The notes under the pieces were generated by a model. The model did no database searches, was not told the origin of the DNA, and saw only the letters and a list, made by a program, of their open reading frames with translations. DNA of 64,000 nt. It comes from Nocardioides sp. YIM 152315. GTDB lineage: Bacteria; Actinomycetota; Actinomycetes; Propionibacteriales; Nocardioidaceae. The position numbers were made by a program, and so were the translations under genes. This document shows, one piece after another, positions 1 through 9,410 of this stretch. Each line of letters begins with the position of its first letter. Positions within the stretch are counted from its first letter, which is position 1. Where the stretch lies: NCBI RefSeq assembly GCF_029210375.1, contig NZ_JARGER010000033.1, positions 62,001 to 126,000 of the forward strand. Direction: 5' to 3'.

Positions 1-144
1 CTGGTGACCGCGATCAACCTCGACCTGGGCGGTCGGATCTGGTGGCCGAGTGCGCTCGACCGCAAGCCGCCGGTCGCGCCGACCTACACCGCCGAGCAGG
101 ACGAGCAGGGCGAGCCGGACGAGCCGGAGGTGGTCCGCGTCTGA
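1..144 (+). CDS. C-terminal end of a probable MMPL-family membrane protein (partial)
   Basis: Only the last 47 residues are in the window, read in frame from the first base to a TGA at 142-144. The visible residues include LGGRIWWPSALDRKPP followed by an acidic hydrophilic tail ending in EPEVVRV. A tryptophan-rich WWP after the last membrane helix, then a charged tail, is typical of actinobacterial MMPL/RND-type transporters (compare the WWPGHED end of the MMPL gene at 39683-41845). The assignment is an inference from a short tail. The gene converges on the regulator at 151-1131 with 6 bp between the stop codons. Confidence 0.45.
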   Translation: MVTAINLDLGGRIWWPSALDRKPPVAPTYTAEQDEQGEPDEPEVVRV

Positions 145-150
145 CGTCGG

Positions 151-1131
151 TCAGGACCGGCGGGCGGTGCCCCACGCGACGCCGAGCTCGAGCATCGACC
201 CGGCGCCGAAGTGGTCCATCGCCTCGGAGATCCGTCTCCGGCCGGTCCGCTCGGAGATGCCGAGCGCGCGCGACGCGGCCTCGAGGGTGGCGCCGCCGTT
301 CATCAGGCTGAGCAGCGGGTCCCAGGTCGCGGTCTCGCTGCGCGCCGGCACCGCCCGCTCCCACATCCGCTCGAAGAGCCAGCTCGCCATGCCGGCGACC
401 GCGCGGCTGCGCACCGCGATCACCGACGTCGGCCACCGCTCCCCCCAGACCAGCGGCAGGGCCACGGTCGCGTCGTCGGTGATCCAGAACCAGCCGGGCG
501 GCTCGGCCATCAGCCTGATCTGCACGCCGCCCTCGAGCTCCTCGGTGAGCCGCTGCTGGGCGAGTGGGTGGACGGCGTCGGCGAGCCGGGCGATGACCCG
601 TGCGCTGCGTCCCTCGCCCTGGCTGGCCTCGTGCCAGAACCGCTGCATCGCGGGGTCCGCGACGTAGAGCCGGGAGGCGTCGGGCAGCACGACGTCGGTG
701 CGGCGGGCGGGCTCACGTGCCTGCCGCACGTGCCAGAGGTCGACGACGGCCTCGGGGCCGTGGAAGACCTCGATGTCGAGCAGCTGGTGCTCGCTGGCCC
801 CGACGTCCCACTCCCGCGCGAGCGTGGGCAGCTGTCCCACCACCTCGGCCAGGTCGGCGAGCCGGCGCAGCATCTCCGCCCCGAGGTCACCGGCGCGGCG
901 GCGTACGACGTCGGCGACGACCTCCTCGGGGGCCGTGTAGCTGATCTGGTCGCCGCGCAGGACGACGAAGCCGTCGGCATCGAGCCGTTCGAGGTCGCGA
1001 CGCACCTCTGTCTCGTCACGCACGGCGAGCGCCGCCAGGTCCGAGACGGTGCCGGCACGTGAGCGCAGGCCCGCGCCGAGCAGCTCGAGGGAGGTGAGCT
1101 CGGACGAGCGGGAAGCGGGCTCCGAGGACAC
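151..1131 (-). CDS. TrmB/LuxR-like two-domain transcriptional regulator
   Basis: A 326-aa protein from a GTG at 1131. The frame is open to 1326, but the residues before the GTG are low quality and would run through the palindrome at 1192-1232. Residues about 5-75 (SELTSLELLGAG...DLERLDADGFVVL) resemble a winged-helix TrmB-type HTH with the helix pattern SDLAALAVRDETEVRRDL. The middle is an alpha/beta region of sensor type. The last 50 residues (LLSLMNGGATLEAASRALGI...ISEAM) form a second, LuxR-like HTH. The layout TrmB HTH, sensor, C-terminal HTH recurs in Nocardioides-type genomes. The gene is divergent from the secreted protein at 1317-2516, with a strong palindrome between them. Its ligand is unknown. 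Confidence 0.7.
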   Translation of the reverse strand: MSSEPASRSSELTSLELLGAGLRSRAGTVSDLAALAVRDETEVRRDLERLDADGFVVLRGDQISYTAPEEVVADVVRRRAGDLGAEMLRRLADLAEVVGQLPTLAREWDVGASEHQLLDIEVFHGPEAVVDLWHVRQAREPARRTDVVLPDASRLYVADPAMQRFWHEASQGEGRSARVIARLADAVHPLAQQRLTEELEGGVQIRLMAEPPGWFWITDDATVALPLVWGERWPTSVIAVRSRAVAGMASWLFERMWERAVPARSETATWDPLLSLMNGGATLEAASRALGISERTGRRRISEAMDHFGAGSMLELGVAWGTARRS

Positions 1132-1191
1132 CGGGTGATGATCGCACGCCTCAGCGAACCAGCGCGGAAGGGCCTCGGCACGTCCGGTCCC

Positions 1192-1232
1192 GGCCATGGC
1201 AGGAACCGGACAGTCCGATTGCTGCCATGGCC
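1192..1232. promoter_or_regulatory. 41-bp near-perfect palindrome, likely operator
   Basis: Two 20-nt arms (1192-1211 and 1213-1232) are centred on base 1212 and match at 18 of 20 positions. The left arm reads GGCCATGGCAGGAACCGGAC. The palindrome lies 60 bp from the regulator start (1131) and 84 bp from the secreted-protein start (1317), where a dimeric regulator would control both genes. The binding protein is inferred to be the adjacent regulator. A transcribed hairpin is the alternative. Confidence 0.6.
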
Positions 1233-1316
1233 TGATTCGGACACACATGCGCGTCCCCGGTGCCGACAAGATCCGTCGAACGCACCCCAATTCTGGGTAC
1301 AGACGGAGGGAACACC

Positions 1317-2516
1317 ATGAACGCATCTCGGGCTCGGAGACTCCGAGCCGGACGATTCACCGCCGGCCTGGCCGCCGCGGCGCTCGGCGCCGGCAGCATC
1401 GCCGGCCTGGCCGCCCCGGCGCAGGCCGTGCCGGGGCCGCTCCCCGCACCGGCGAACCTGTCGGCCACGCCGGACCAGTGGGATCCCACGGCCGTCGACG
1501 TCTCCTGGGAGGACGGGAAGTACGCCTGGGAGATCGATGAGCCGGTCTGGTACGAGTTGCGGGTCCGGGACGACGAGAACGAGGTCGTCGCCACCGACAC
1601 GACCGGCGCCCAGAACGCCGTGGTGGACGGCCTGGAGGCGGGCGAGACGTACACCGTCGAGGTCGCGAGCATCGACGACGACGGGACGCCCACCAGCGCC
1701 TGGGCCACGGATGAGGTCACGACGCTTGCCGGCTACGTCGGCGCACCGTCGGCGATCGCGATCCAGGGCAGCCTGACGGTGGGCAGCACGCTCAGTGTCG
1801 TCGAGTCCGGCGCGTGGGAGGACGGTGCGGACGTCACCTACGAGTGGTTCGGCACGCTGCCGGATGCGCAGTCGAGCGGTCCGGTGATCGCCACCGGCAG
1901 GACCCTGCCGCTGACCGTGGCCCACCTCGACATGGCCATCTACGTCGTGGCCACCGGGACCAAGGAGGGCGTCGCGACCGTGGGCGTCGCGTCCGCTCCC
2001 AACCTGACGCAGCGGGTCACGCGCCCGGCGCCGCCGGTCATGCCGCCGGCGCCGGCCGTGCTGACCGCCTCGACCCCGAGGATCTCCGGCGACGCGAAGG
2101 TCGGCGAGACGCTGACCGCCCGGCCCGGCGACTGGACCGACGGCGCCAAGCTGACCTACCAGTGGGAGGCCGACGGCAAGTCGATCAAGGGCGCCGGCGG
2201 CCGCAGGCTCGAGCTCACCAAGGCGCACCGGGGTGAGCGGATCTCCGTCACGGTGACCGGCAGCCTGACCGGCTACGCGACCACGTCCAGGACCAGCGAC
2301 GAGACCGCCAAGGTCGCCGGCAAGGGCAAGGGCCACGGCAAGGGCCACGGCAAGGGCCACGGCAAGGGCCACGGCACGGGTGCGAAGGGCGACAAGCCCG
2401 GCAAGGGCAAGGACCACAAGCCCAGCAAGGGCAAGGACCACAAGCCCAGCAAGGGCAAGAACCACCACGGTCACAAGCCCGGCAAGGGCCACAAGCCGGG
2501 CAAGGGCCGCGGCTGA
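1317..2516 (+). CDS. Secreted FN3/Ig-like repeat protein with Lys/His/Gly-rich tail
   Basis: A 399-aa exported protein. The ATG at 1317 is preceded by GACGGAGGGA at 1301-1310. Residues 1-39 form a signal peptide: Arg-rich start, hydrophobic FTAGLAAAALGAGSIAGLA, and an AQA cleavage site. Residues about 45-130 look like a fibronectin type III domain (PANLSATPDQWDPTAVDVSWEDG...). Two copies follow of the actinobacterial Ig-like module GxxxVGxTLxxxxGxWxdGaxxtYxWxxxG, at about 140-225 and 252-335. From about residue 336 the tail is built of GKGHGKG and KPGKGKDHKPSKG repeats and is strongly basic. A cell-surface, adhesion or metal-binding role is a guess. A strong terminator hairpin follows at 2528-2567. 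Confidence 0.75.
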   Translation: MNASRARRLRAGRFTAGLAAAALGAGSIAGLAAPAQAVPGPLPAPANLSATPDQWDPTAVDVSWEDGKYAWEIDEPVWYELRVRDDENEVVATDTTGAQNAVVDGLEAGETYTVEVASIDDDGTPTSAWATDEVTTLAGYVGAPSAIAIQGSLTVGSTLSVVESGAWEDGADVTYEWFGTLPDAQSSGPVIATGRTLPLTVAHLDMAIYVVATGTKEGVATVGVASAPNLTQRVTRPAPPVMPPAPAVLTASTPRISGDAKVGETLTARPGDWTDGAKLTYQWEADGKSIKGAGGRRLELTKAHRGERISVTVTGSLTGYATTSRTSDETAKVAGKGKGHGKGHGKGHGKGHGTGAKGDKPGKGKDHKPSKGKDHKPSKGKNHHGHKPGKGHKPGKGRG

Positions 2517-2527
2517 CCGAACCGTCG

Positions 2528-2567
2528 TCCTGCGCCGGCCCGTACACGGGGGTGGGCCGGCGCAGGA
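2528..2567 (+). terminator. Intrinsic-type hairpin terminator
   Basis: A perfect 14-bp stem (2528-2541 pairs with 2554-2567, arm TCCTGCGCCGGCCC) closes a 12-nt loop, 11 bp after the stop of the secreted protein. There is no T-tract, as is usual in high-GC actinobacteria. Confidence 0.7.
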
Positions 2568-2611
2568 GTGACCGACAGGCGACCGGCCGTCCACATGGGG
2601 GGACGGCTGGT

Positions 2612-2617
2612 TAGCCT
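2612..2617 (+). promoter_or_regulatory. -10 box TAGCCT for leaderless fbiC
   Basis: TAGCCT is separated by exactly 6 nt (GTCAGG) from the GTG of fbiC, so transcription would begin at or next to the start codon. No Shine-Dalgarno sequence of usable spacing is present. Confidence 0.5.
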
Positions 2618-2623
2618 GTCAGG

Positions 2624-5230
2624 GTGAGCGAGCAGCCCACCCCCCAGCAAGTACGTCGGGCACTGGCCCGCGCGGAGCGCGGCGCGGCGCTCGACGTCGA
2701 CGAGGCCACCGCGCTCCTGGCCGCGACCGGTGCGGACCTCGACCGGCTGACCACGGCCGCGGGGAAGGTCCGCGACGCCGGTCTGGTCGCGGCCGGCCGA
2801 GTGGTCGACGGGCGAGGCGTGGTGACGTACTCCCCGAAGGTCTTCATCCCCGTGACGCGGCTGTGCCGCGACCGGTGCCACTACTGCACGTTCGTCGAGA
2901 CGCCCGGCCAGGCCGCGCGCGACGGGCGAGCGCCGTACCTCTCTCCCGACGAGATTCTCGAGATCGCCTCCCAGGGCGCGGCGCTGGGCTGCCTCGAGGC
3001 GCTGTTCACGCTCGGCGACCGACCCGAGGACCGGTGGCCGGAGGCCCGGGAGTGGCTCGACGAGCAGGGCTACGACTCCACGCTCGCCTACGTGCGCGCG
3101 ATGGCGATCCGGGTCCTGGAGGAGACCGGGCTGCTGCCCCATCTCAACCCCGGCGTGATGTCGTGGGAGGAGCTCAACCGGCTCAAGCCGGTCGCGCCGT
3201 CGATGGGGATGATGCTGGAGACGACGTCGCGGCGGCTCTTCGAGACCAAGGGGCTGGCTCACTTCGGCTCCCCCGACAAGGACCCCGAGGTCCGGCTGCG
3301 CGTGCTCGACGACGCGGGACGCTTGTCGATCCCGTTCACGACCGGACTGCTGGTCGGCATCGGCGAGACGCTGACCGAGCGGGCCGAGACGATCTTCGCG
3401 CTGCGATCGACGCTGAAGGCGTACGGCGCGGTGCAGGAGGTCATCGTCCAGAACTTCCGCGCCAAGCCCGACACCGCGATGCGGCACACCGACGACCTGG
3501 GTCTCGACGACTACCGCGCCGCGATCGCGGTCACCCGGATCGTGCTCGGCCCCAAGGCGCGGATCCAAGCGCCGCCGAACCTCGTGGACCACGCCCAAGG
3601 ATCCGAGGAGTGCCGCGCCCTCCTCGAGGCCGGCGTCGACGACTGGGGCGGGGTCTCTCCGCTGACGCCCGACCACGTGAATCCCGAGCGGCCGTGGCCC
3701 TCGCTGGAGCGGCTGCGCGCGATCACCGCCGATTGCGGCTTCGATCTGCGCCCGCGGCTGACCGTGCACCCCGAGTACGTCCGGGCGGGCGAGCCCTGGC
3801 TGGACCCGCGCGTGTCCGCGCACGTGGCCGCGCTCGCGACCGAGGACGGGCTCGCGAAGCCCGGCGTACGCCCCGTCGGCCTGCCGTGGCAGGAGCCGGA
3901 CGGCGGCTTCGCGAGCGTCGGACGCACGGACCTCTTCGCCGCCGTCGACACCGAGGGGCGGACCGAGGACCGGCGGTCGGACTTCGCGAACGTCTACGGC
4001 GACTGGGACGAGGTCAAGGAAGCCGCGACCCGGGCCGGTGGTTTCGAGACAGGACTTCGTCCTTCCTCAACCACCGGAAGCACGGTGGTTGAGGAAGGCG
4101 CGCTAGCGCCTGTCCCGAAACCACCGGCGGACGCCCTGGCCGCCCTGCGCGCCGCCGAGCGCGACCCGGGCAACCTGTCCGACGAGCACGCGCTGACGCT
4201 GATGACCGCCGAGGGCGACCTGCTGCGCGAGGTCAGTCGGCTGGCCGACGACCTGCGCCGCGACACCGTGGGCGACGACGTCACCTACGTCGTCAACCGC
4301 AACATCAACTTCACCAACGTCTGCTACGTCGGCTGCCGCTTCTGCGCCTTCGCCCAGCGCCGCACCGACGCCGACGCCTACTCACTCTCGCTCGACGAGG
4401 TCGCCGACCGCGCCCAGGAGGCCTGGGACCTCGGCGCCACCGAGGTGTGCATGCAGGGCGGCATCGACCCCGAGCTCCCGGCCACGGCGTACTTCGACCT
4501 CGTCTCCGCCGTGAAGCAGCGCGTGCCGGAGATGCACGTGCACGCCTTCTCGCCGATGGAGATCGTCAACGGCACCGCCCGCACCGGCCTGTCGATCGAG
4601 GACTTCCTGATCAAGGCACGCGAGGCCGGCCTCGGCTCCCTGCCCGGCACGGCCGCCGAGATCCTGGACGACGAGGTCCGCTGGGTCCTCACCAAGGGCA
4701 AGCTCCCCACGAGGACCTGGGTCGAGATCGTCACCACGGCGCACCGCGTCGGCATCCCGACGACGTCGACGATGATGTACGGACACGTCGACCACCCCCG
4801 GCACTGGGTCGGCCACCTCCGCGTGCTCTCCCGCATCCAGGACGCGGCGTCGGAGTCCGGGACCGGAGGCTTCACCGAGTTCGTGCCGCTGCCGTTCGTC
4901 CACACCAGCGCGCCGATCTACCTCGCCGGCGTCGCCCGCCCCGGACCGACCCTGCGCGACAACCTCGCCGTGCACGCGCTGGCGCGGATCATGCTGCACG
5001 GCCGGATCCGCAACATCCAAACCTCCTGGGTCAAGCTCGGCGTCGACGGCACCCGCGCCATGCTGCAGGCCGGCGCCAACGACCTCGGCGGCACGCTCAT
5101 GGAGGAGACCATCTCGCGGATGGCCGGCTCCGAGCACGGCTCCGCCAAGACCGTCGAGGAGCTCGTCGAGATCGGCGCCGGCATCGGACGGCCGGTCCGC
5201 GAGCGCACTACGACCTACCAGCTCCGCTGA
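2624..5230 (+). CDS. fbiC: 7,8-didemethyl-8-hydroxy-5-deazariboflavin (FO) synthase, CofG-CofH fusion
   Basis: An 868-aa cytoplasmic enzyme that joins tyrosine and 5-amino-6-ribitylaminouracil to form FO, the chromophore of coenzyme F420. It has two radical-SAM halves, each with a CxxxCxxC cluster motif: CRDRCHYC at residues 81-88 (CofG) and CYVGCRFC at 567-574 (CofH). Its length matches actinobacterial FbiC (about 850 aa). The GTG start follows a leaderless -10 box. Residues about 471-502, between the two halves, are encoded by an inverted REP-like element (4035-4127) and read [14 protein letters not shown]...VPKPP, which is not family sequence but stays in frame. The 3' end overlaps convergent ackA by 23 bp. 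An F420-dependent oxidoreductase lies at 10660. Confidence 0.95.
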   Translation: MSEQPTPQQVRRALARAERGAALDVDEATALLAATGADLDRLTTAAGKVRDAGLVAAGRVVDGRGVVTYSPKVFIPVTRLCRDRCHYCTFVETPGQAARDGRAPYLSPDEILEIASQGAALGCLEALFTLGDRPEDRWPEAREWLDEQGYDSTLAYVRAMAIRVLEETGLLPHLNPGVMSWEELNRLKPVAPSMGMMLETTSRRLFETKGLAHFGSPDKDPEVRLRVLDDAGRLSIPFTTGLLVGIGETLTERAETIFALRSTLKAYGAVQEVIVQNFRAKPDTAMRHTDDLGLDDYRAAIAVTRIVLGPKARIQAPPNLVDHAQGSEECRALLEAGVDDWGGVSPLTPDHVNPERPWPSLERLRAITADCGFDLRPRLTVHPEYVRAGEPWLDPRVSAHVAALATEDGLAKPGVRPVGLPWQEPDGGFASVGRTDLFAAVDTEGRTEDRRSDFANVYGDWDEVKEAATRAGGFETGLRPSSTTGSTVVEEGALAPVPKPPADALAALRAAERDPGNLSDEHALTLMTAEGDLLREVSRLADDLRRDTVGDDVTYVVNRNINFTNVCYVGCRFCAFAQRRTDADAYSLSLDEVADRAQEAWDLGATEVCMQGGIDPELPATAYFDLVSAVKQRVPEMHVHAFSPMEIVNGTARTGLSIEDFLIKAREAGLGSLPGTAAEILDDEVRWVLTKGKLPTRTWVEIVTTAHRVGIPTTSTMMYGHVDHPRHWVGHLRVLSRIQDAASESGTGGFTEFVPLPFVHTSAPIYLAGVARPGPTLRDNLAVHALARIMLHGRIRNIQTSWVKLGVDGTRAMLQAGANDLGGTLMEETISRMAGSEHGSAKTVEELVEIGAGIGRPVRERTTTYQLR
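4035..4127. repeat. Paired inverted REP/BIME-like element inside fbiC
   Basis: A 93-bp near-perfect inverted repeat. The outer arms at 4035-4053 and 4109-4127 (CCGGTGGTTTCGAGACAGG) match at 18 of 19 bases, and the inner arms read CCTTCCTCAACCACCG against CGGTGGTTGAGGAAGG. Each half is itself a small hairpin: AGGAC-TTC-GTCCT in the first, AGGCGC-GCTA-GCGCCT in the second. It is 31 codons long, so the fbiC frame is kept. Confidence 0.85.
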
Positions 5231-6251
5231 CCACCGCCCGGACCTCCCGCTCGATCTCGAGGTCCTCGCGGGCGGCGACGACGAGTGTCGAGGCGCCGGC
5301 ACCGGAGGCAGACACGTCGGCATCGTCGGCCACCTCGTCGTTGAGCAGCTCGTCGATCGCGAGACCGAGGAAGTCCAGGCGTGCCACGGTCGCCAGGCGT
5401 ACATCGGGGGCGTGCTCGCCGACTCCGCCGGTGAAGACCAGCGCGTCGACGCCACCGGTCGCCGCGGCCATGGCGCCGATCTCGCGCACCAGCCGGTGGA
5501 CGTAGACCTCGATGCCTGCGGCCGCCGCGTCCGACCCGGCCTCGATCGCCGCCCGCACCTCGCGGAGGTCACCGGACGTGCCGGTGAGTCCACGCAGGCC
5601 GGACTCGTGCTCGAGAACGCGTTCGAGCTCCTCGGCCGACACGCCCCGCGACCGCATCACGTGCAGCATCAGGCCGGGGTCGATCGACCCCGACCGGGTC
5701 TGCATCACCAGGCCCTCCATCGGCGTCAGGCCCATCGTCGTGTCCACGGACCGCCCGCCGCGGACCGCGCAGAGCGAGGCCCCACCGCCGAGGTGGCAGG
5801 TGACGATCCGCAGCTCCTCGACCGGCCGACGGAGCATCTCGGCCGACGTGCGCGCGGCATAGGCGTGGGAGAGGCCGTGGAACCCGTAGCGACGCAGCCC
5901 CCAGGCCTCGCGCCACTCCCGCGGCAGGGCGTACGTCGCGGCCGCAGCCGGGATCGTCGCGTGGAACGTGGTGTCGAAGCAGGCGACCACCGGGGTGTCC
6001 GGATGCTCCGAGGTGAGGTCACGCGCGGCCTCGAGCGCCGGCGGGTTGTGGAGCGGCGCTAGCTCGGAGACCTCCGCGAGCTCCTCGAGCACCTCCCGGG
6101 TGACCAGCACGGCCGAGGTCCGCGTGCCGCCGTGCACGAAGCGGACGCCGACGGCGTCGTACGGCCCACCGTCATCGGGCACCTCGCGGCCGTCGTCGAG
6201 CAGCGAGACCTTGAGGCTGCTCGAGCCCGGGTTGACCACCAGTGTTCTCAT
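5208..6251 (-). CDS. ackA: Acetate kinase
   Basis: A 347-aa ASKHA-fold kinase converting acetyl phosphate and ADP to acetate and ATP. The N-terminal phosphate-binding VNPGSSSLK, the family signature [30 protein letters not shown] and FTGGVGEH are all present. It is shorter than the usual ~395 aa, with trimmed loops but no missing core motif. It lies 15 bp behind the phosphoketolase gene, whose product acetyl phosphate is its substrate, so the two form an operon. Its last 23 bp overlap the end of convergent fbiC. Confidence 0.93.
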   Translation of the reverse strand: MRTLVVNPGSSSLKVSLLDDGREVPDDGGPYDAVGVRFVHGGTRTSAVLVTREVLEELAEVSELAPLHNPPALEAARDLTSEHPDTPVVACFDTTFHATIPAAAATYALPREWREAWGLRRYGFHGLSHAYAARTSAEMLRRPVEELRIVTCHLGGGASLCAVRGGRSVDTTMGLTPMEGLVMQTRSGSIDPGLMLHVMRSRGVSAEELERVLEHESGLRGLTGTSGDLREVRAAIEAGSDAAAAGIEVYVHRLVREIGAMAAATGGVDALVFTGGVGEHAPDVRLATVARLDFLGLAIDELLNDEVADDADVSASGAGASTLVVAAREDLEIEREVRAVVSGAGRS

Positions 6252-6266
6252 CGGGAGGTCCGCACG

Positions 6267-8612
6267 TCAGCCGCCGGTCCACTCCCAGTCGCGGATCTCC
6301 GGCATGTCCTCGCCGACGGTCCGGACGTACTGCCGGTGGCGGATCAGCGCGTCCTTGAACCTCTCGCGTGCGGCGCCCGACGTGGCGTGCAGCCGCGGGA
6401 CCCGGTCGATCACGTCCATCGCCAGGTGGAAGCGGTCGATCTGGTTGAGCACGGTCATGTCGAACGGCGTCGTCGTGGTGCCCTCCTCCTTGAAGCCGCG
6501 CACGTGGATGTTCTCGTGGTTGGTGCGGCGGTAGGTCAGCCGGTGGATCAGCCACGGATAGCCGTGGTAGGCGAAGATCACCGGCTTGTCGCGGGTGAAG
6601 AGCGCGTCGAAGTCGGCCTCCGAGAGGCCGTGCGAGTGCTCGGTCTCCTGCTGGAGACGCATGAGGTCCACGACGTTCACCACCCGGACCTTCAGGTCCG
6701 GCAGCTCCTCGCGCAGCAGCTGGACCGCGGCCAGCGTCTCCATCGTCGGCACGTCGCCGGCGCACGCCATCACGACGTCCGGCTCCTCCTTGCCCTCGTT
6801 GGACGCCCAGTCCCAGATGCCCACGCCCTTGGTGCAGTGGACGATCGCGTCCTCCATCGAGAGGTACTGCCGCGCCGGCTGCTTCCCGGCGACGATCACG
6901 TTGACGTAGTGCCTGCTGCGCAGGCAGTGGTCGCCCACAGACAGCAGGGTGTTGGCGTCCGGCGGGAGGTAGACCCGCACGACGGTCGCCTTCTTGTTGA
7001 CGACGTGGTCGATGAAGCCCGGGTCCTGGTGCGAGAAGCCGTTGTGGTCCTGGCGCCACACGTGCGAGGTGAGGAGGTAGTTGAGCGACGCGACCGGCCG
7101 CCGCCAGGGGATCCGGCGTGTCGACTCCAGCCACTTGGCGTGCTGGTTGAACATCGAGTCGACCAGGTGGATGAAGGCCTCGTAGCAGGAGAACAGCCCG
7201 TGCCGGCCCGTCAGGAGGTAGCCCTCGAGCCAGCCCTGGCAGGTGTGCTCGGAGAGGATCTCCATGATCCGGCCGTCGGGCGCGAGGTGGTCGTCGTAAG
7301 GGAGGATCTCAGCGTTCCAGGTGCGGTCGGTGACCTCCATGACGTCCTGCAGCCGGTTGGAGCTGTTCTCGTCGGGCGCGAACATCCGGAAGGTCTCCAT
7401 GTTCTGGGCCATCACGTCGCGCAGGAACCCGCCGAGCACCCGGGTCGCCTCCGCTGAGCCGGTCCCCGGCTTCTCCACGCCGACCGCGTAGTCGCGGAAG
7501 TCGGGCATCCGGAGGTCGCGGAGCAGGGCGCCGCCGTTCGTGTGAGGTGACGCGCTCATCCGCAGATCGCCCTCGGGGTGCAGGGCGGCGATGTCGGCCG
7601 CGGGGGCGCCTGCCTCGTCGAAGAGGTCCTCGGGTCTGTAGGAGAGCAGCCACTCCTCCAGCACCTTGCGGTGGGACTTGTCCGTGCGGGCGTTGGCGAA
7701 CGGCACCTGGTGGGAGCGCCAGTAGCCCTCGACCTTGTGGCCGTCGACCTCCTTCGGGCCCGTCCAGCCCTTCGGCGAGCGGAGCACGATCATCGGCCAC
7801 GACCGACGCGGCACCGGGCTGTTCGACGCGCGCGCCTCCCCCTGGATGTCGGCGATCTCGTCGAGCGCCTCCTCGAGCACCCCGGAGAAGTCCGCGTGCA
7901 TCTGGGCGGGGTCCGAGCCGGCGACGACGTACGGCGTGTGACCGTAGCCGCGCAGCAGCGAGACGAGCTCGTCCTCGGGGATCCTGGCGAGCACGGTCGG
8001 GTTGGCGATCTTGTAGCCGTTGAGGTGCAGGATCGGCAGCACCGCCCCGTCGCGACGCGGGTCGACGAACTTGGTGCTGTGCCAGCTCGTCGCCAGCGGC
8101 CCGGTCTCCGCCTCGCCGTCACCGACCACCGCGGCGACCACGAGGTCGGGGTTGTCGAACGCCGCGCCGTACGCATGTGACAGCGCATAGCCGAGCTCAC
8201 CGCCCTCGTGGATCGACCCCGGCGTCTCGGGCGCGGCGTGGCTCGGGATCCCGCCCGGGAAGGAGAACTGCGTGAAGAGCCGCCGTAGCCCGGCCTCGTC
8301 GAGCGACACGTTCGGGTAGATCTCCGAGTACGTGCCCTCGAGGTAGGACGCGGCGACCACGCCGGGCCCGCCGTGACCGGGACCGGTGACGAAGATCATC
8401 GACTGGTCGCGCCGCATGATGGCCCGGTTGAGATGGGCGTGGACGAAGGTCAGGCCGGGCGTCGTGCCCCAGTGGCCGAGCAGGCGCGGCTTGACGTGCT
8501 CCTCCCGGAGCGGCTCGCGCAGCAGGGGGTTGCCCATCAGGTAGATCTGCCCGACGGAGAGGTAGTTGGCGGCGCGCCACCACCGGTCGAGCGCGACGAA
8601 GTCGGCGTGCAT
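6267..8612 (-). CDS. xfp: Phosphoketolase (xylulose-5-phosphate/fructose-6-phosphate)
   Basis: A 781-aa thiamine-diphosphate enzyme that splits xylulose-5-P (and often fructose-6-P) with phosphate to acetyl phosphate plus glyceraldehyde-3-P or erythrose-4-P. The ATG at 8612 is chosen because it gives the usual [22 protein letters not shown] start and follows GTGAGGACC; the frame stays open to 8756. Visible motifs include [14 protein letters not shown], the ThDP/Mg region GDGEAETGP and the C-terminal [11 protein letters not shown]. The length fits the family (about 790-800 aa). With ackA it makes a two-gene path from sugar phosphate to acetate and ATP. Confidence 0.95.
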   Translation of the reverse strand: MHADFVALDRWWRAANYLSVGQIYLMGNPLLREPLREEHVKPRLLGHWGTTPGLTFVHAHLNRAIMRRDQSMIFVTGPGHGGPGVVAASYLEGTYSEIYPNVSLDEAGLRRLFTQFSFPGGIPSHAAPETPGSIHEGGELGYALSHAYGAAFDNPDLVVAAVVGDGEAETGPLATSWHSTKFVDPRRDGAVLPILHLNGYKIANPTVLARIPEDELVSLLRGYGHTPYVVAGSDPAQMHADFSGVLEEALDEIADIQGEARASNSPVPRRSWPMIVLRSPKGWTGPKEVDGHKVEGYWRSHQVPFANARTDKSHRKVLEEWLLSYRPEDLFDEAGAPAADIAALHPEGDLRMSASPHTNGGALLRDLRMPDFRDYAVGVEKPGTGSAEATRVLGGFLRDVMAQNMETFRMFAPDENSSNRLQDVMEVTDRTWNAEILPYDDHLAPDGRIMEILSEHTCQGWLEGYLLTGRHGLFSCYEAFIHLVDSMFNQHAKWLESTRRIPWRRPVASLNYLLTSHVWRQDHNGFSHQDPGFIDHVVNKKATVVRVYLPPDANTLLSVGDHCLRSRHYVNVIVAGKQPARQYLSMEDAIVHCTKGVGIWDWASNEGKEEPDVVMACAGDVPTMETLAAVQLLREELPDLKVRVVNVVDLMRLQQETEHSHGLSEADFDALFTRDKPVIFAYHGYPWLIHRLTYRRTNHENIHVRGFKEEGTTTTPFDMTVLNQIDRFHLAMDVIDRVPRLHATSGAARERFKDALIRHRQYVRTVGEDMPEIRDWEWTGG

Positions 8613-8748
8613 GGTCCTCACGGTCCCCGCGCGAGTGGGCCGCATGCAAGGGATCGGCGGCCCCGGTGCGCGAATCTCGCCTGAATCGGGTGGGCACCGG
8701 GTCGGAGTAGCGTGGACGACCCGACCGCGCCCGGACGAAGGAGGACGC

Positions 8749-9207
8749 GTGACCACCAGTCACGGCGACGGAGATCAAGAGACCTACGGCGACTACAGCG
8801 TCGACGACGAGGACCAGCCGGGCAACATCGACGACCTCGGCGATGACGACGTCGACGACGAGCTGGACCGCGGCTACTCCCCACCGGAGCGCTACTCCGC
8901 CGGCCAGCGCTACGGCAACACTCCCTGGGAGGAGGAGCACCGGGAGTCGATCGACCAGCGGGTCGGGCAGGAGGAGCCCGACGTCGATCCGTACGCCGCG
9001 GCCGACGACGCCCCCTGGGAGTCGGAGAGCGTCGACGACGGAGAGGTGGGCGACGCCCGCGCCGGGCGGCTCGTCGATCCCGACCAGGGCCTCGGCGAGG
9101 ACGTGGAGAAGGACCTCGTCGGCGAGGACATCGGCATCGACGACGGCGCCGCGTCGGCCGAGGAGGCCGCGGTGCACGTCGTCGAGGACTACACCGACAA
9201 CGACTGA
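8749..9207 (+). CDS. DUF5709 acidic protein
   Basis: A 152-aa protein, extremely rich in Asp and Glu, from a GTG preceded by AAGGAGGACGC. Recognisable features are [12 protein letters not shown], the [10 protein letters not shown] segment and [25 protein letters not shown], which are typical of actinobacterial DUF5709 proteins. It has no signal peptide, membrane segment or catalytic motif, and the composition predicts disorder. The function is unknown. It is divergent from xfp (136 bp apart) and upstream of a tiny membrane protein. Confidence 0.75.
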   Translation: MTTSHGDGDQETYGDYSVDDEDQPGNIDDLGDDDVDDELDRGYSPPERYSAGQRYGNTPWEEEHRESIDQRVGQEEPDVDPYAAADDAPWESESVDDGEVGDARAGRLVDPDQGLGEDVEKDLVGEDIGIDDGAASAEEAAVHVVEDYTDND

Positions 9208-9261
9208 GCCCGAGCCGTTTCGGGTATCTGATCTCTGAGTCCGAGAGGGAGGTACCAACTC

Positions 9262-9405
9262 ATGGCATTCCTGCTGTGGATCCTCGCCGTCATCCTGGTG
9301 ATCGGCGGCATCGTCCAGCTGTTCCGGGGCCAGATCCTGTTCGGCGTCCTGCTGATCATCGTCGGGTTCCTGGTGGGACCGGGAGGCGTGAGCGTCTTCA
9401 CGTAG
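9262..9405 (+). CDS. 47-aa hydrophobic membrane protein (GPGG tail)
   Basis: The short ORF begins MAFLLWILAVILVIGGIVQL, then FRGQILFGVLLIIVGFLVGPGGVSVFT. Two hydrophobic segments (about 3-20 and 25-39) make it an integral membrane hairpin. The ATG has GAGGGAGGT 9 nt upstream. Small proteins with the GPGGxSxF ending recur in actinobacteria and have no known function. The stop lies 5 bp before the end of convergent udgX. Confidence 0.7.
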   Translation: MAFLLWILAVILVIGGIVQLFRGQILFGVLLIIVGFLVGPGGVSVFT

Positions 9406-9410
9406 ATGAC

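Noticed and set aside
510..2594. Long minus-strand frame of 694 aa rich in Ala/Leu/Val repeats
   Set aside because: It is antisense to the secreted protein and regulator; the repeats are the complement of the KGHG codons, and high GC opens such frames.
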